From Amaurobius ferox (lineage: Eukaryota > Arthropoda > Arachnida > Araneae > Amaurobiidae), in assembly GCA_951213105.1 (NCBI GenBank), contig OX578133.1:141849313-141913312 (forward strand): 64,000 nt of DNA, given 5' to 3'. Made by a program: the position numbers and the translations under genes. This document shows positions 10,881 through 22,259 of this stretch, piece by piece; position 1 is the stretch's first letter; every line of letters starts with the position of its first letter. Below the pieces are notes generated by a model. The model had not been told where the DNA came from, did not search any database, and saw nothing but the letters and a program-made list of their open reading frames with translations.

Positions 10881-12426
10881 CTAGAAACCCTGAAGATATA
10901 TTTATAGCGAAAACTAGAGTTACTTTTCTTAGGCTACATAGATTAAGAAAGTAAAATATTTGCTTAATCTACTGCTAAAAGCATATCCATCAAGAAAGAA
11001 TAAATCGCAATCACTATCATCATACTTTCCTCTAGCCCAGCTTGAGGAAAGCAAAACTGGCTAATCTGCCTATTGGTTCAATTCAATTTACAATTTAGGT
11101 TCATGTAAAAATTACTGAAATAAAAAAATCTTGCGAAATTTATCATTCCAATAACAAATGAAAAACATTATGTTTGCTAAAACACACTTCAAAGCACATG
11201 TTATGCCCATATAATTTTATTGTCGAAAAGTATACAGTTTTAAACACATTTTTAATATTTAAAAAATAAATAGCCATGATCATTGTCATACAGGTTTTGT
11301 GTTGGTGAATTACAGTGGAAGGAAAATTAGTCTAGAAAACGGGAAGCTTGTACTATGGCAATCCTCCTATCTCTACCACAACAATAAACTAAGGCCAAAT
11401 AATGATCGTGATAGCTTCAGAAGTACATAGCGTTATTAATTATAAATAAAATTACTAAATCAATTTCATTAAGGTTTCCATATTTAATGGAGAAAGAAAT
11501 AATCATGCCCTTACTGTGGGATTAAACCTGAACCAAACATTAATTAAAGAAAAACACTGGACTCGAAATGACTAATTTGAGTGATTAATTAATCTTTTTA
11601 TCTAGTAATCAATTTTTTTATCCATCTTCATATTCCATCACTGGCGGTTATCGTTTGACGCCAGAGGAAATGTCACCACATAAGAAAATCGAAAAATTGC
11701 TGAATAAAAATAATTTTGCTTTTGCAAGGAAAGAAATAAGGAATGGGAATTAAAATGATTCGTTTGAGAATCGAAGTCCTCGTTCGAAATAAACCCGATT
11801 AAAATGTATATATGGACACACTATTACACTATTTCTCATAAGAATATAAATAGACTTTTTTTCTAAGCACCGGTGGAACACAAAGATAAAATGTATATTA
11901 AGTTATTGAAAAATACATGTGACGTACGGATACCAAAATTCATATGACATCATGAACATTTAATAACTAATTAATGAGCACCAACATTTTACTAAAGCTA
12001 CTTATCTACATGTTTTTTACATATTGAGGTTGATGCAAAGTGCATATTAAAAAAATTATAACTTTTGTCAGTCCTTTGGAAATATATAGTGAAAAAGTTA
12101 AGAAAGTATTCCAAAATACAAAGATACATTTTATAGATATATAAAAATATAAAATTAAATATATTTTGATTTTTACAAAATACTCAAAGATTATTTAATA
12201 TTTAGATCTGTGCGAAATATAGCTGAAAAATTGATGAGCATATTTTTTTAATATAACAAAAAAAACTGCATCTAATCATCCACAGATGAACAAACCTTGA
12301 AATATAACATATAAATATTTAAATAAATATAATTTTAGCCTAATTTCATACTCATTTGAATTTTAACCGAATTTTCTGCCGTATTTAATATTAACGTACT
12401 TCTTTTCATTTAATTTTTCTGTTTAG
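10881..12426. other. Intron 2 of FMO copy A, no feature recognised
   Basis: AT-rich DNA without a recognisable gene or mobile element. It ends in the acceptor tract TTTAATTTTTCTGTTTAG (12409-12426). The last 12 nt resemble those before copy B exon 3, but the DNA just upstream differs because an R2 element sits there in copy B. Confidence 0.5.
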
Positions 12427-13587
12427 GTATATCTGAGCTCAAGAACTGGAGCTTGGATTATGCCAAGAGTAGGACCATATGGCTTGCCTTTTGATTTTGC
12501 AATGCTTCGAAGACTTGGTACCTATATGCAGAAAACCTTGGGTTACAAATACAGCAGCTGGTACTTCGAAAAATACTACATTAATCAGAGGTTTAATCAT
12601 AACTTGTATAATATAAAACCAGTGTATCCAGCTTTATGTAAAGATCCTGTGACTAATGATTTATTACCCGCAAAGCTTATCAGTGGTGCTGTTAAAATGA
12701 GGAGAGATGTTACGCGTTTCACTGAAAACGGAGTTATCTTTGAAAATGATACAAAAGTTACGGAAGCAGATGTAGTAATTATGGCCACAGGTTACACTTG
12801 GAAATTTCCTTTTTTGGAAGAGGGAACAGTGAAATGTGAAGGGGGTGTTATCAAACTCTATAAATGTATGTATCCACCTCATTTGAAACATCCAAGTCTT
12901 GTGGTCATTGGCTTCATTTTACCTTTCGGTCCTGGATTCCCACTGGGTGAAATGCAATGCAGATGGGCTGCTCAAGTTTTCAATGGCAAATACTTACCAC
13001 CAAGTGAAGAAGAAATGCTAGCTGATATTGAGAAACGTCACCAAGAAAACATGAAGCGCTATGCTCCATCCGACAAAATGTCTGTACGTGTAGATTACGT
13101 TCAATATTTGGATGAATTAGGATCCCAGTTTGATACAAAACCGAATGTGTGGAAGCTGCTTTTCACAGATCCTAAACTTTTTAAGGCTCTAATATTTGGT
13201 CCAGCCCTACCCTATCAGTATAGACTGGAAGGACCACATAAATGGGATGGTGCAAGGGATGCCATTCTAACAGTTTACGACAGGATTCGTTACCCATTTT
13301 CTGAAGAAGATTATAAGAAGAGTAAAAAACTTACTATAAGTGCAGGTGTCCTATTTAAGTACTTAATAACATTTTTATTGATAGCATTCTGGTTATCGCA
13401 GAGCGAGACATCAATGAAATACTATCTTTTGGCTTTGATTTTACCCTATGTGATCACATGGAAAGGATTCTATATGAAATATTTTATATGTTTACTTTTA
13501 CTTCCATTTTATGTAAGTTGGAATGGATTTGTTTCAAGTTATTTTGTAACAATTTTTGTTCCTATAATTCTAGCAAGTATAACTTAG
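12427..13587 (+). CDS. FMO: FMO copy A exon 3 (catalytic C-terminal half and membrane anchor)
   Basis: 386 codons plus stop, fully open, beginning VYLSSRTGAW after a phase 0 acceptor. It contains the FMO family motif IMATGYTWKFPF (the ATGY motif of the second dinucleotide-binding region), LGEMQCRWAAQV and YQYRLEGPHKWDGAR, all typical of FMO C-terminal halves. The last 90 residues hold several hydrophobic segments (LFKYLITFLLIAFWL, YYLLALILPYVI, YFICLLLLPFYVS, YFVTIFVPIILASI), more than the single C-terminal anchor typical of vertebrate FMOs. The intact frame argues for recent function or selection despite the upstream lesions. Confidence 0.9.
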   Translation, partial: VYLSSRTGAWIMPRVGPYGLPFDFAMLRRLGTYMQKTLGYKYSSWYFEKYYINQRFNHNLYNIKPVYPALCKDPVTNDLLPAKLISGAVKMRRDVTRFTENGVIFENDTKVTEADVVIMATGYTWKFPFLEEGTVKCEGGVIKLYKCMYPPHLKHPSLVVIGFILPFGPGFPLGEMQCRWAAQVFNGKYLPPSEEEMLADIEKRHQENMKRYAPSDKMSVRVDYVQYLDELGSQFDTKPNVWKLLFTDPKLFKALIFGPALPYQYRLEGPHKWDGARDAILTVYDRIRYPFSEEDYKKSKKLTISAGVLFKYLITFLLIAFWLSQSETSMKYYLLALILPYVITWKGFYMKYFICLLLLPFYVSWNGFVSSYFVTIFVPIILASIT

Positions 13588-13770
13588 TAGTTTGTGACTC
13601 ATATGATGACACTGTCACATTTAGTATATATGAAACTGTACTTTTGAAAGTTATGCAAATATTTAGCTAAGCTCATTTTTATGTTAAATATCAAATGTTT
13701 TGTATTTTAAACTAAATCAAATACCTTAAAACGAGAATTGAACTGTTAACGTTTTTTCTATAATATAAAC

Positions 13771-13776
13771 AATAAA
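13771..13776 (+). promoter_or_regulatory. Polyadenylation signal AATAAA of FMO copy A
   Basis: AATAAA in the context ATATAAACAATAAA, about 185 nt after the stop codon. The same context occurs after the displaced copy B terminus at 55675-55680, supporting conserved use. Confidence 0.65.
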
Positions 13777-14342
13777 TGGATTCATTTTGTTTTTTCAATA
13801 TAAATTATTTTTTAAACTTCTATTTTTGTGAAATCGTTGAGATACATATGTAAATCAATGAATATTTTGATAAGTTATTTTGCATCAAATAGTCCTTCAA
13901 AATAATAAATATCCATACTATTAGGTACTAATATTAAGTTCGAGTACTAAGTTTATTTTCGCTCAAACCAAGTTATTAGTTATTATTAGTATGTTAATTA
14001 CATTTGTTATTCATAATTTCAGGAAGTAAATATAAATTATTAAAAATATTAAATGAATCATTTATGGAATTTAATACAACTTTGATCGACTACAAAAATT
14101 GGCATTACTCTTCAATATTCTTTAAAAGTATGAAGTATTTCGTTCATGAAAAATGCCGAAAGCATGTAAATGTACAATTTTAGATGGTATAGCTTTAGAT
14201 CCAGATTGAAGTCAATAAGGGTGTATATTCATCTTTAACTGTTATATATACCTCAAAATGATTCCTCTTGCTCTCAACAAGTTAATTCATTACTGAACTT
14301 AGTTGGGCAGCATTCCCTTTCTTTTATGGGATCAGTTTTCAA

Positions 14343-14700
14343 CTCACTGATTGTCTTTTGGGTTTTATGACATGCAACTTTCTTTTTCAAACAGTCTGCA
14401 TAGGTTAAGATCTGGGAACATGGATGGTCATTCAACTCTAAGGCATTTCACCAGAAGCATTGTAATATTTAGAGCAGCATTATCGCCTAAAGAAAATCTG
14501 CTGACTACAGTATCTCGAAAAAAATCTAAGATTGGGCTAAAGGATTCCTTCTTTATACCTCGGAACAATTCAATGCTTTTTATTCATGAAATATAAAACG
14601 CTAAGACCATCGACAATTATCTGGCCAGAATATTAAACTCCAATCCTAAAACTGCTCATTTCACTTATATCGGAATACAGTTCTTTCTCCAGACGTATTG
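14343..14700 (-). mobile_element. Decayed Tc1/mariner transposase, minus strand
   Basis: Reading the minus strand from about 14613 down, broken by stop codons, gives MVLAFYIS, FRGIKKESFSPILDFFRDTV, GDNAALNITMLLVKCLRVE and, after a TGG to TGA change, PSMFPDLN. These align in order with the VMVWG, DNAPxH and EWPxxSPDLNP blocks of Tc1-family transposases. Weak traces of the first catalytic-Asp block lie upstream to about 14700. The plus-strand 81-codon frame at 14351 is a shadow. Confidence 0.6.
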
Positions 14701-14857
14701 GGGATAAAAATAACTTGTTAATAGAAATTTTAATTCCTATTTTTTTTCACTTCATTTTTTTTCACGTATTCTATTGTAGTGCTGCTTTATCAAAATCGAA
14801 CAGATTTTTAAGAAGACGTAAGAGAGATACAGACTTTAAATTTTCGATTTTCTGCCT

Positions 14858-14861
<4 letters not shown>

Positions 14862-14953
<92 letters not shown>

Positions 14954-15005
14954 TTATATATATATATATATATATAATATATAATATATATATATATATA
15001 TATTA

Positions 15006-15076
<71 letters not shown>

Positions 15077-15090
15077 GTGTGTGTGTGTGG
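14862..15090. repeat. (TA)n microsatellite
   Basis: About 230 bp of TA repeats with a few AATA and CTTTA interruptions, ending in a (TG)n run. Confidence 0.95.
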
Positions 15091-17599
15091 TTAATATCTC
15101 ACGGAGGAGAGAATACACATTATGTTTAAATATATTTATCATTTTGAATTTTCAAATTAGTCATTTAATCAAGTGCCTGCCATATATGTTTACATTTCCT
15201 GCCGGCAACATTTTAACGCTTTTTTCTTCTGTAATACATTTACTAAAATGAAATGCGTGTAAATTCAGTTCAAGTGAAAGAGAATTATATATTCATTTCA
15301 ACCTCTTTTTTTTCGAAAAATTGTATTTTGTTTGTGTTGCTGTGGCAGATATTAAATAAAAGTAGTCTAGGCAAGTATGTATTCATGGTGTATAGAAAAG
15401 TTAATATTGAAAAGTATAGGTGGGGGCATTTTTTATTATTCATTCTAATGGAGAGGATTGCTGCTTCTTTAAAGATGTATATGTGTGTGAAATCTAGTTC
15501 ATATGTGTTAATAACATTTTTTCTAGTCTCCATTCCAATTTAGGTCTAAATTTAAGTAGTTGGTTGAATTTTTTTAGTTAAATTTTCTGTATAGATATAT
15601 GTGAATTTTATTCAAATTCATTTTAAAATGTTTCACTGAATTTATTCTATATTCTTCTGTATATATTTAGTTGTCCTCCTGTTTATGCTTGTTTTTTTGT
15701 AATCTTTATATTTATGCATGTATTACGTTCTATTTTTCAGTTTTTAGCATTTCTTTAAGTCTAATATCTATATACACTAATTAGTCTTATGTTTCGTTTT
15801 CTGTATGCGTGTATCAATGTTTATACATTTTTGCAAAATAAAATATTTCACCGTTTCTGTAATTTCTAAAAAGATAATATGTTTTAAAAATATTTCTATT
15901 CATCTTTTTCGGAAATTTCTGCAGTATGCATCTTTTTGGCCGTATTCACGTTAAATTATATTCAACTGTAGCAAAACTCTAGACACAACGTTTTAACCTT
16001 GTTGCCAGAGTTTTAAGCTAAAATTAGTGACTATAAATTGCAGATTTTAATGAAAGCTTTCGTTTTTGTCGCTAAGTAGCGAGATTTATTATTTCTTTTT
16101 ACTCTAAGTAGCGCGACTGAAATGAAAGCAACATATTCTTATAAGATTCTTTAACATATGTTTTAACTTAAGCCATTTCAAAACACTTTCACTTCATGAG
16201 TATCTGTATGGTATTCCATTAGAAAATTTACGTTTAAGCTTTACGTGTATATGCATGTTATCTAATTATTTCACTTTTACAGCAATATGTGATGATATAA
16301 TTGAACGTAGTTAATTAGAAAGGAAAACGTGCTTGCTGCCTTTTAACAGGCTTTGGTTCAGCGACGAAGTCCCTAGCAATCCCTAGGCTCTAATACATTT
16401 GCCAACCCTAGGCACTTACCACCTTAGATATTTATACTTTTGCTCTTCTTAGTTGCTAATATATTTGCTACCTGTAGTCATTATTCTAAATATCTACGGT
16501 ATGCAGTTATATATGAACTATTAGACATTTTTTAATTTATTGCCTTTAGGTCGAGCACAGGGGGGTTTATTGGAAAGTTCGTCACTAATTTGGTTCCTTT
16601 CTACTGCATAGATTGCACATTATGTAAAGCGTATATGAGAAAGGGTATTTATATGGGGGATCGTGGAGGGATGAACATATATATCTTAATCCCTCCATGG
16701 GGGGATGATGTGTGTCTTGTTCTAGTTTATTACAATGGAGCTTTAAGCACTGCAATAAAACATTGCAGTTGCCTGTGTTATGTCCTTAAATTTGAAAGGA
16801 AATATATTGAGAATTGTAATACGATACAATTTAGGCCCAAAATATCTAGTTTGAAATTTCAATATGATAAATATTTTCTCCTTAAATCGTATAAGATCCA
16901 CTTATAAATTATTACTTATAGCAATTGTTTATTTACTAATATAGATTCTACCAAAATCTGATAATGGAATGTTTGTCTTAACACGACTGCTGAATAACAT
17001 AAGAATCTCTGAAAAGATCTGTTGTAACTTGAGATAGAAAGCGGTATTAGTGTATGAAATGTGATCCTTGAGAACCTTTAGAAATACTAATGAAACTTTT
17101 AAGATCTTTAATAATTGCCTTTCTTAACAGGTTCCCATAAATTTGGCAGCATTTTTTGTAAGTGATGAAAATTATATTTTTAAGGACAAACGGCTTACTT
17201 TGTAGTTGTAAATTTATTTATTCTTTTTTTTAATATATTATTTTCCATGATTAAGAAAACATTTAAATGCAATAGTCAATATCCTTTATTTAGCTTATTT
17301 ACAATTTATGACTTTCGTTTTACATAAGTTTGAGTTTTAAAATTTCTCTTAAGTTCTAAAATGTTTATTAAAAACAGAATTACAAATTGCTTGAAACTGA
17401 GTTATTAGACGTCTATATTTTAATATATTTGTTTCCAATATGTAGTTTTATTTGGAAATGCAATACCCAAATCACTATTTTAAAAAGTGTGATTGATGAT
17501 CTGGATTATTATGTAGATTTTCCTACGCTACTCATAAGTGTCACATACAATATATTAACACTCCTGAAATGATTGAATCAGAAGAATTTGAATGAATAA
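15091..17599. other. AT-rich intergenic DNA, small hairpin at about 15973-16014
   Basis: No gene is recognised; the 105-codon frame at 16590-16907 has no family resemblance or splice context. At about 15973-16014 an imperfect inverted repeat (AAAACTCTAGACACAAC against GTTGCCAGAGTTTT) forms a short hairpin that may be a MITE relic. Confidence 0.45.
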
Positions 17600-18520
17600 C
17601 ATTATTGTATATTTTATTAATTTATGCTTTATTACTTAGTGCAAGAAGTTTATGTTACCAGATTTGAAGGATATATTTTATTTGTAAAATTATTGAAATG
17701 AGCTTAGCTATTTATTTTATATATTGTAGATATTTGTGCCTTCAAAGAAGAGTGAAATATGCAATAAAATTTCAAACTTATTTCGTAATATTACTGTGAC
17801 AATAAAATAAAAAATATGTACAATATTTATTTTATTTCATCTCTACTTATTTGCATGAATGTTTTTCAATAAAAAACAAAAAATGTAAAATTATAACTTC
17901 TGTTCAGATTTTTAAAAAATTTGAATGAAACCAAGCTCATAAGCATTACTATGTGATATCTTTCAATTTATACTTATTATTGTTTGTAAATATTTCATTT
18001 ATTTAGCTATGCAAATCAGTTTAACTGCTATATGCTCTTATAAATGTTGAGTTGTATATAGTGATTATCTGTTTTTATGTATGTCAGGGACTAATACAAT
18101 TTAACACAAAGCATATGGGTTTATTTTTAAAGATATCTTCTTAAATGCATAAATATCAAGTTTCGGTTAGGTTTTTGTGTTTTTCTCACGTTGTTATTTA
18201 CTTTTATTATTCTATTTTATGAACTATGTTTTATTATGTTATGCTGTTTTATCTATGTTCTGTTGCAATATTTGTGGTCTTTTAGTATTGTGTTCAATTA
18301 TATAATCTGATTAATAATATAATTTACGTTTTGTTATAGGATGCATGTAACGCTTTATATATTATGTTTCTGTTGTATACTTTATGTTATTTGGTTTTTA
18401 TTAATATTTTGGGGAATAAAGGATGTATGTTCATGAAGTTGTGTAAATGTGTTAAAGTAAAACACAATTAAGAATATTAGATGCACAAATGCTTAAATCT
18501 TGAAAGCACAGATGGATTTG
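17600..18520 (+). repeat. Downstream part of the FMO segmental duplication (A side)
   Basis: Matches about 57330-57680 and 58641-59200 downstream of copy B in order: a TGTAAAATTATT(G/A)AAATGAGCTTA block, a CGTAATATTACTGTGA-like block, TATTGTTTGTAAATATTT, TTAAATGCATAAAT, and AAGAATATTA near 18470. The B side is interrupted by an R1 element at 57687-58620; here that site is empty (ATGTGATATCTTTC near 17951). Confidence 0.75.
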
Positions 18521-18595
18521 TAAAGCTTTATTCCTTATATACTCAAAGATTTTTATAGATGACTAACATTAGATGATCAACAATTTAACACTGAA

Positions 18596-18830
18596 ATGAT
18601 TAGATGCTTGAAAGTTAAAATGCTTCATATTTTTATATCAAAAAAATTTAAATACTTCTGATCTAGAACATTAAAATTTACATATTTAAATATTTCGATG
18701 TTTAAAAGTTTAAGTGCTTTAATATTTTGAGGCTTAAAAGTTTAGATGTTTTAATATTTGGATACTTAAAAGTTTAGATGCTTTAATACTACATAAGTTC
18801 AAAAATTTAGTTGTTTTATTATTTAATGTT
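18596..18830 (+). repeat. Degenerate tandem repeat of about 30-45 bp unit
   Basis: Repeated AAAAGTTTAGATG(C/T)TTTAATATTT units at about 18700, 18738 and 18768, with weaker flanking copies. A trace of the same unit is near 59300 on the copy B side. Confidence 0.6.
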
Positions 18831-18856
18831 TAAAATTTAAAGCGTATTAGTTGGTT

Positions 18857-19270
18857 TAAAGATTTTGTGATCGGGACAGCTAATCAAGAATATTTAATGC
18901 TCTAATATTTAGATGTTAGAATGTCATAAAGTAAGAAAATCATTCAGTAAATGAACATCCAATTTTTACTCATTAAAATATTTTACTAATTAAATGTTAA
19001 TTCTCTCTAAAGATTTTGTGATCAAGAACATTTAAATGCAAAAATGTTTATATGTCACAAAGCGATAAAATAAGCAAAACATTCAGTAGCCAAACACTAC
19101 ATTTTTATTCATTAAGAATCTTAACAATTTAATACTAAGTTGCTCTTAAGATTTTGTGATCAAGAATACTAAATTCGCTAATGTTTAGATGACAAACTGC
19201 GATGAGATATTAAATTATTCAGTAGATGAACATCCAATTTTTACTCATTAAAAGTCTTAGTAATTAAATA
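18857..19270 (+). repeat. Tandem repeat of about 145 bp, three copies
   Basis: Units start AAAGATTTTGTGATC at about 18857, 19007 and 19147. Each carries a TTTAGATG block, an ATTCAGTAGA(T)GAACA block and ATTTTTACTCATTAA. Only one diverged unit (from about 59365) is present downstream of FMO copy B, so the array expanded or contracted after the duplication. Confidence 0.75.
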
Positions 19271-19603
19271 TAATTTTTTATTCACAAATTAAAAAAATAG
19301 CTGACACCTCTATGATAGCAATTAGAATTCTCTCGTTAATAAAATATTAATTCATAATATTATATTATTGGCAATGACTAAATCAGAAGTAAAATTGTAT
19401 TATTTGGTTTCTTGTTACATTTGTCATTAAATGCGAGACGTTCTTATGCAAATTCGTTTATTTAAATGCTGTAATGGTATAATCGGCAGTTCTCAGACAT
19501 TCTTTAGGCTTAAACCATTGAAATACTCCAATGATACAGCTGATAATGAGAATTATGCTTTTTTTTAGCGTTGCACAAGATTTAAGTTAGTCACCTATGC
19601 ATA

Positions 19604-20380
19604 CAGGGTTTCTAGAAAAGTCCAACTTTGTAAGGAAACGTCTATGAGCGTACAAATTAGATCTATTTAAAATAAAGGAACCCATGTCCGATCGAATAAA
19701 AAGGATTGTAGCGCCCAGAGTGGAGAATTAAAAATGTTAGCATAACGAACGCGGCAATAAAACAAGATAGACAAATAAAGCCAATTACAGAGTTGTAGTG
19801 TATTGTCTAATTAGTAAGAATCGATACCAGGAACGAACAAAACGCGTATATGGAAAGCAATAAATACCCATAAAAAATCCCTATCATCAGGACCTGTAAC
19901 AGGGTGACACCTACAATATTTGTCAAATTACGCGATAATATTATTTTTCGAATTCAAATATGCATTTTTGCTTACGGTGGGCATTTGAATATACACTTAC
20001 ATGCACAGAAATCTATTTCAGAATTTTTGTGCATATAAGTGTTGTTTATTTTAGCGTTCCTGAACAGGAAAGCCATTCACCAATAGCGGCAAATAAATGC
20101 CTTCAAACAAATAAATGTAACAAATAAATGCCTTCTGTAACAGTTTGTCTATTCTTACTCATTGGACAATGCTCTAAAACTTTGTAATTAACTATTTTCT
20201 TCCATCTTGTTTTTTGCCGAGTTCGTTATCTTAACTTTTTAAATTCTCCACTAGGGGCGCTCCATTCCTTTCTATTCGATCGGGCATGCTCATTTTACTA
20301 TAGATAGACCCAATTTTGTATACCCATGGACATTTCTTTACAAAATTATTGGGTGCTAAAGGACTTTACTAGGAACCCTG
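19604..20380. mobile_element. Fold-back MITE with CAGGGT ends and TA target duplication (777 bp)
   Basis: Left end CAGGGTTTCTAGAAAAGTCC and right end GGACTTTACTAGGAACCCTG are inverted repeats; TA flanks both sides (19602-19603 and 20381-20382). Arms of about 230 bp are complementary (19604-19835 against 20140-20380), sharing CATGTCCGATCGAAT-like and CCAATTAC-like blocks. A second palindrome around ACTTACATGCACA and TGTGCATATAAGT marks the middle near 20010. There is no ORF. The ends and target site suggest mobilisation by a Tc1/mariner transposase. Confidence 0.8.
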
Positions 20381-20675
20381 TATATAAAAAATAAGCTGTG
20401 GCTCCAGGTCGATGGAGACAAAATTATTCTATGTGAATCTTTATTTTGGGATGGTTTGTCTTCGTTAGACAGATTAAAGCAAAATCAAAATATTAAAATA
20501 TCGAAATTAGAAACAACCTTTTCAAATAGTTAAAAATAGTAAAATGTCCGAATTTATAACCACTGTATTGCGAACATTAAGAACTTGAATCTGCTTTAGG
20601 GAGTGTCATTGGAAAATCAGACTAAGAACATGGATTTCCAATGAGACTAAGAACCTGATCTGAAATTCCATTATA

Positions 20676-21548
20676 CAGGTGTCCAGAAAGTTCCGGAACG
20701 GCGCAATATGTCGAGAAATACACTTCGGATCAAAAAATAAAGAAACACGTATTCAACATTTTTAGAAAAGCTATCCAATGATCCCAAAATTGACTTGGCA
20801 ACTTTGAAATTTTCAATGGGAACCCCCATTTTTTATTGCAGATTTGGATTCTCCAGAAAAAATTACATACATTTGACCTACGATTTTTGATTTTTGCTCC
20901 CACAAACGGCGCTATAATCGAGAAAAACGGAAGTGGGGCACTAACGTTTAAAAATTACAGAAAAAGGCACCCTGATCATGAGAGGCAAGGGGATTCATGT
21001 TAATCAATCACTCCGAAGAGAACAGAAAACTACTACGTCCACATCGTTGTTCCTGGGTAGTGCTAAAAGTAGTTTTGAATCGTTTTCTAAACTGAAGTCA
21101 ACAGTTGTTGCTGAAGTGAACGGTTAGCGGGGGGTGGGGGGGGGGGGGTCAATTTTAGCTTCATTGGATAGTTTTTTTGAAAATACTGAATACGTAATTT
21201 TTATTTTTCTATCCGAAGTGTATTTCTCGAGACATTCCTATTTTTAAACGTTTGTGCCCGACTTCCGTTTCTCTCGATTATAGCGCCGTTTGTGGGAGCA
21301 AAAATCAAAAATCGTAGGTCAAATGTATGTAATTTTTTCTGGAGAATCCAAATCTGCAATAAAAAATGGAGGTTCTCATTGAAAATTTCAAAGTTTCCAC
21401 ATCCCCTCCCCCCTCCTGGGGGGAGGGGGGTCAATTTTGGTATCATTGGATAGTTTTTCTAAAAATATTGAATACGTGTTTTTTTATTTTTTGATCCGAA
21501 GTGTATTTCTGAGATATTGCGCCGTTCCGGAACTTTCTGGACACCCTG
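20676..21548. mobile_element. Second fold-back MITE, CAGG(T)GTCC ends, TA target duplication (873 bp)
   Basis: Ends CAGGTGTCCAGAAAGTTCC and GGAACTTTCTGGACACCCTG, flanked by TA (20674-20675 and 21549-21550). Inside, the arms pair over hundreds of bases, including AACGGCGCAATAT, CACTTCGGATC and the blocks around the Asn-rich frame in between. An extra internal copy of the right-arm sequence (about 21180-21238, with CCGAAGTGTATTTCTCGAGA) shows that two copies were fused or nested. The 81-codon minus-strand frame at 21201-21446 is part of the palindrome, not a gene. Confidence 0.8.
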
Positions 21549-21554
21549 TATATT

Positions 21555-22259
21555 CTTGTAGGCTTTTCAAAGGGCTATAAATTACAAAGCAAAATATTTC
21601 GTGCTCGTGCACCAATATTTCACTAGGGAGGAAATAATATATTAACTTGCATTGTTCCTGACATTTTAAGTTATAGTTTTCTCTCTCATTGGAAATTTTG
21701 AACAGGTTAACATATTAAAATATTGAAATTATACCTACTATAGTTTAAAAACTAAGAAATCAATCTGAAATCAAATCATATATTCTTGTAGGGATTTTAA
21801 AGAGTTACAAATTACTTCTTATAGCTAGCGTTTTAAATTTTTGAGATACAAGCATTACAAACTTGAAAAACTGAAAATTTTCAGTATTCTTCAACTTGAC
21901 GAGACGATTTCTCAAAAACTATACCAGTTTTGTAAAAACAAATTATAGATCTAGAAACCGGATTTCCTACTGGATAGTTTTGTTACTTACTATTTATATC
22001 TATCTTTTATAGTTTCAAAAATATTTCCAGTGAAAATAAACGAAATGAAGCAAAAACTCTTTTGGACAAAAACTTTTTAGTTTTTTCGGGGGTGGGGGGT
22101 GGGTGGGGGAAATCACAAGATATATTTAAATATTGAAATTGTTTTTATATATTCATAGTCCGTACCATTTTCGATAAAACAAGTAAAAATTTTTTATATT
22201 TCTATCTATTGAGTTCGGAGATACAAGAGTCCAAAGTGTTTGCAATTTTCGATTACTGG
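21555..22259. other. Intergenic DNA with a degenerate direct repeat of about 230 bp
   Basis: The phrase TATATTCTTGTAGG(C/G) followed by an AAAG(A/G)G(T/C)TA-type block occurs at about 21548 and 21778. A G-rich run lies at about 22089-22110. No gene is seen. Confidence 0.45.

Larger units (their letters stand above)
5764..13587 (+). pseudogene. FMO: FMO copy A: flavin-containing monooxygenase gene with two lesions
   Basis: FMOs are ER-membrane flavoenzymes that use NADPH, FAD and O2 to oxygenate soft nucleophiles such as amines and sulfides. Three exons (5764-6105, 9274-9563, 12427-13587) would give about 597 residues if both lesions were absent, slightly longer than the usual 530-560. Lesions seen by comparison with copy B: the exon-1 donor reads AAG|GAAAGT instead of AAG|GTAAGT, and exon 2 is 290 nt instead of 291 because one A is missing near 9300, which breaks the frame and brings a stop at about 9319-9321. 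Exon 3 is fully open. So this is either a recent pseudogene, or one lesion (the 1-nt deletion) is a base-calling error and exon 1 uses a non-canonical or other donor. The ORF read through the lost donor ends at 6171, giving a 135-residue fragment. Confidence 0.75.

Noticed and set aside
14351..14596. 81-codon plus-strand ORF
   Set aside because: It is the antisense shadow of the decayed minus-strand Tc1 transposase.
16590..16907. 105-codon ORF
   Set aside because: No family resemblance, splice context or homologous counterpart in the duplicated half.
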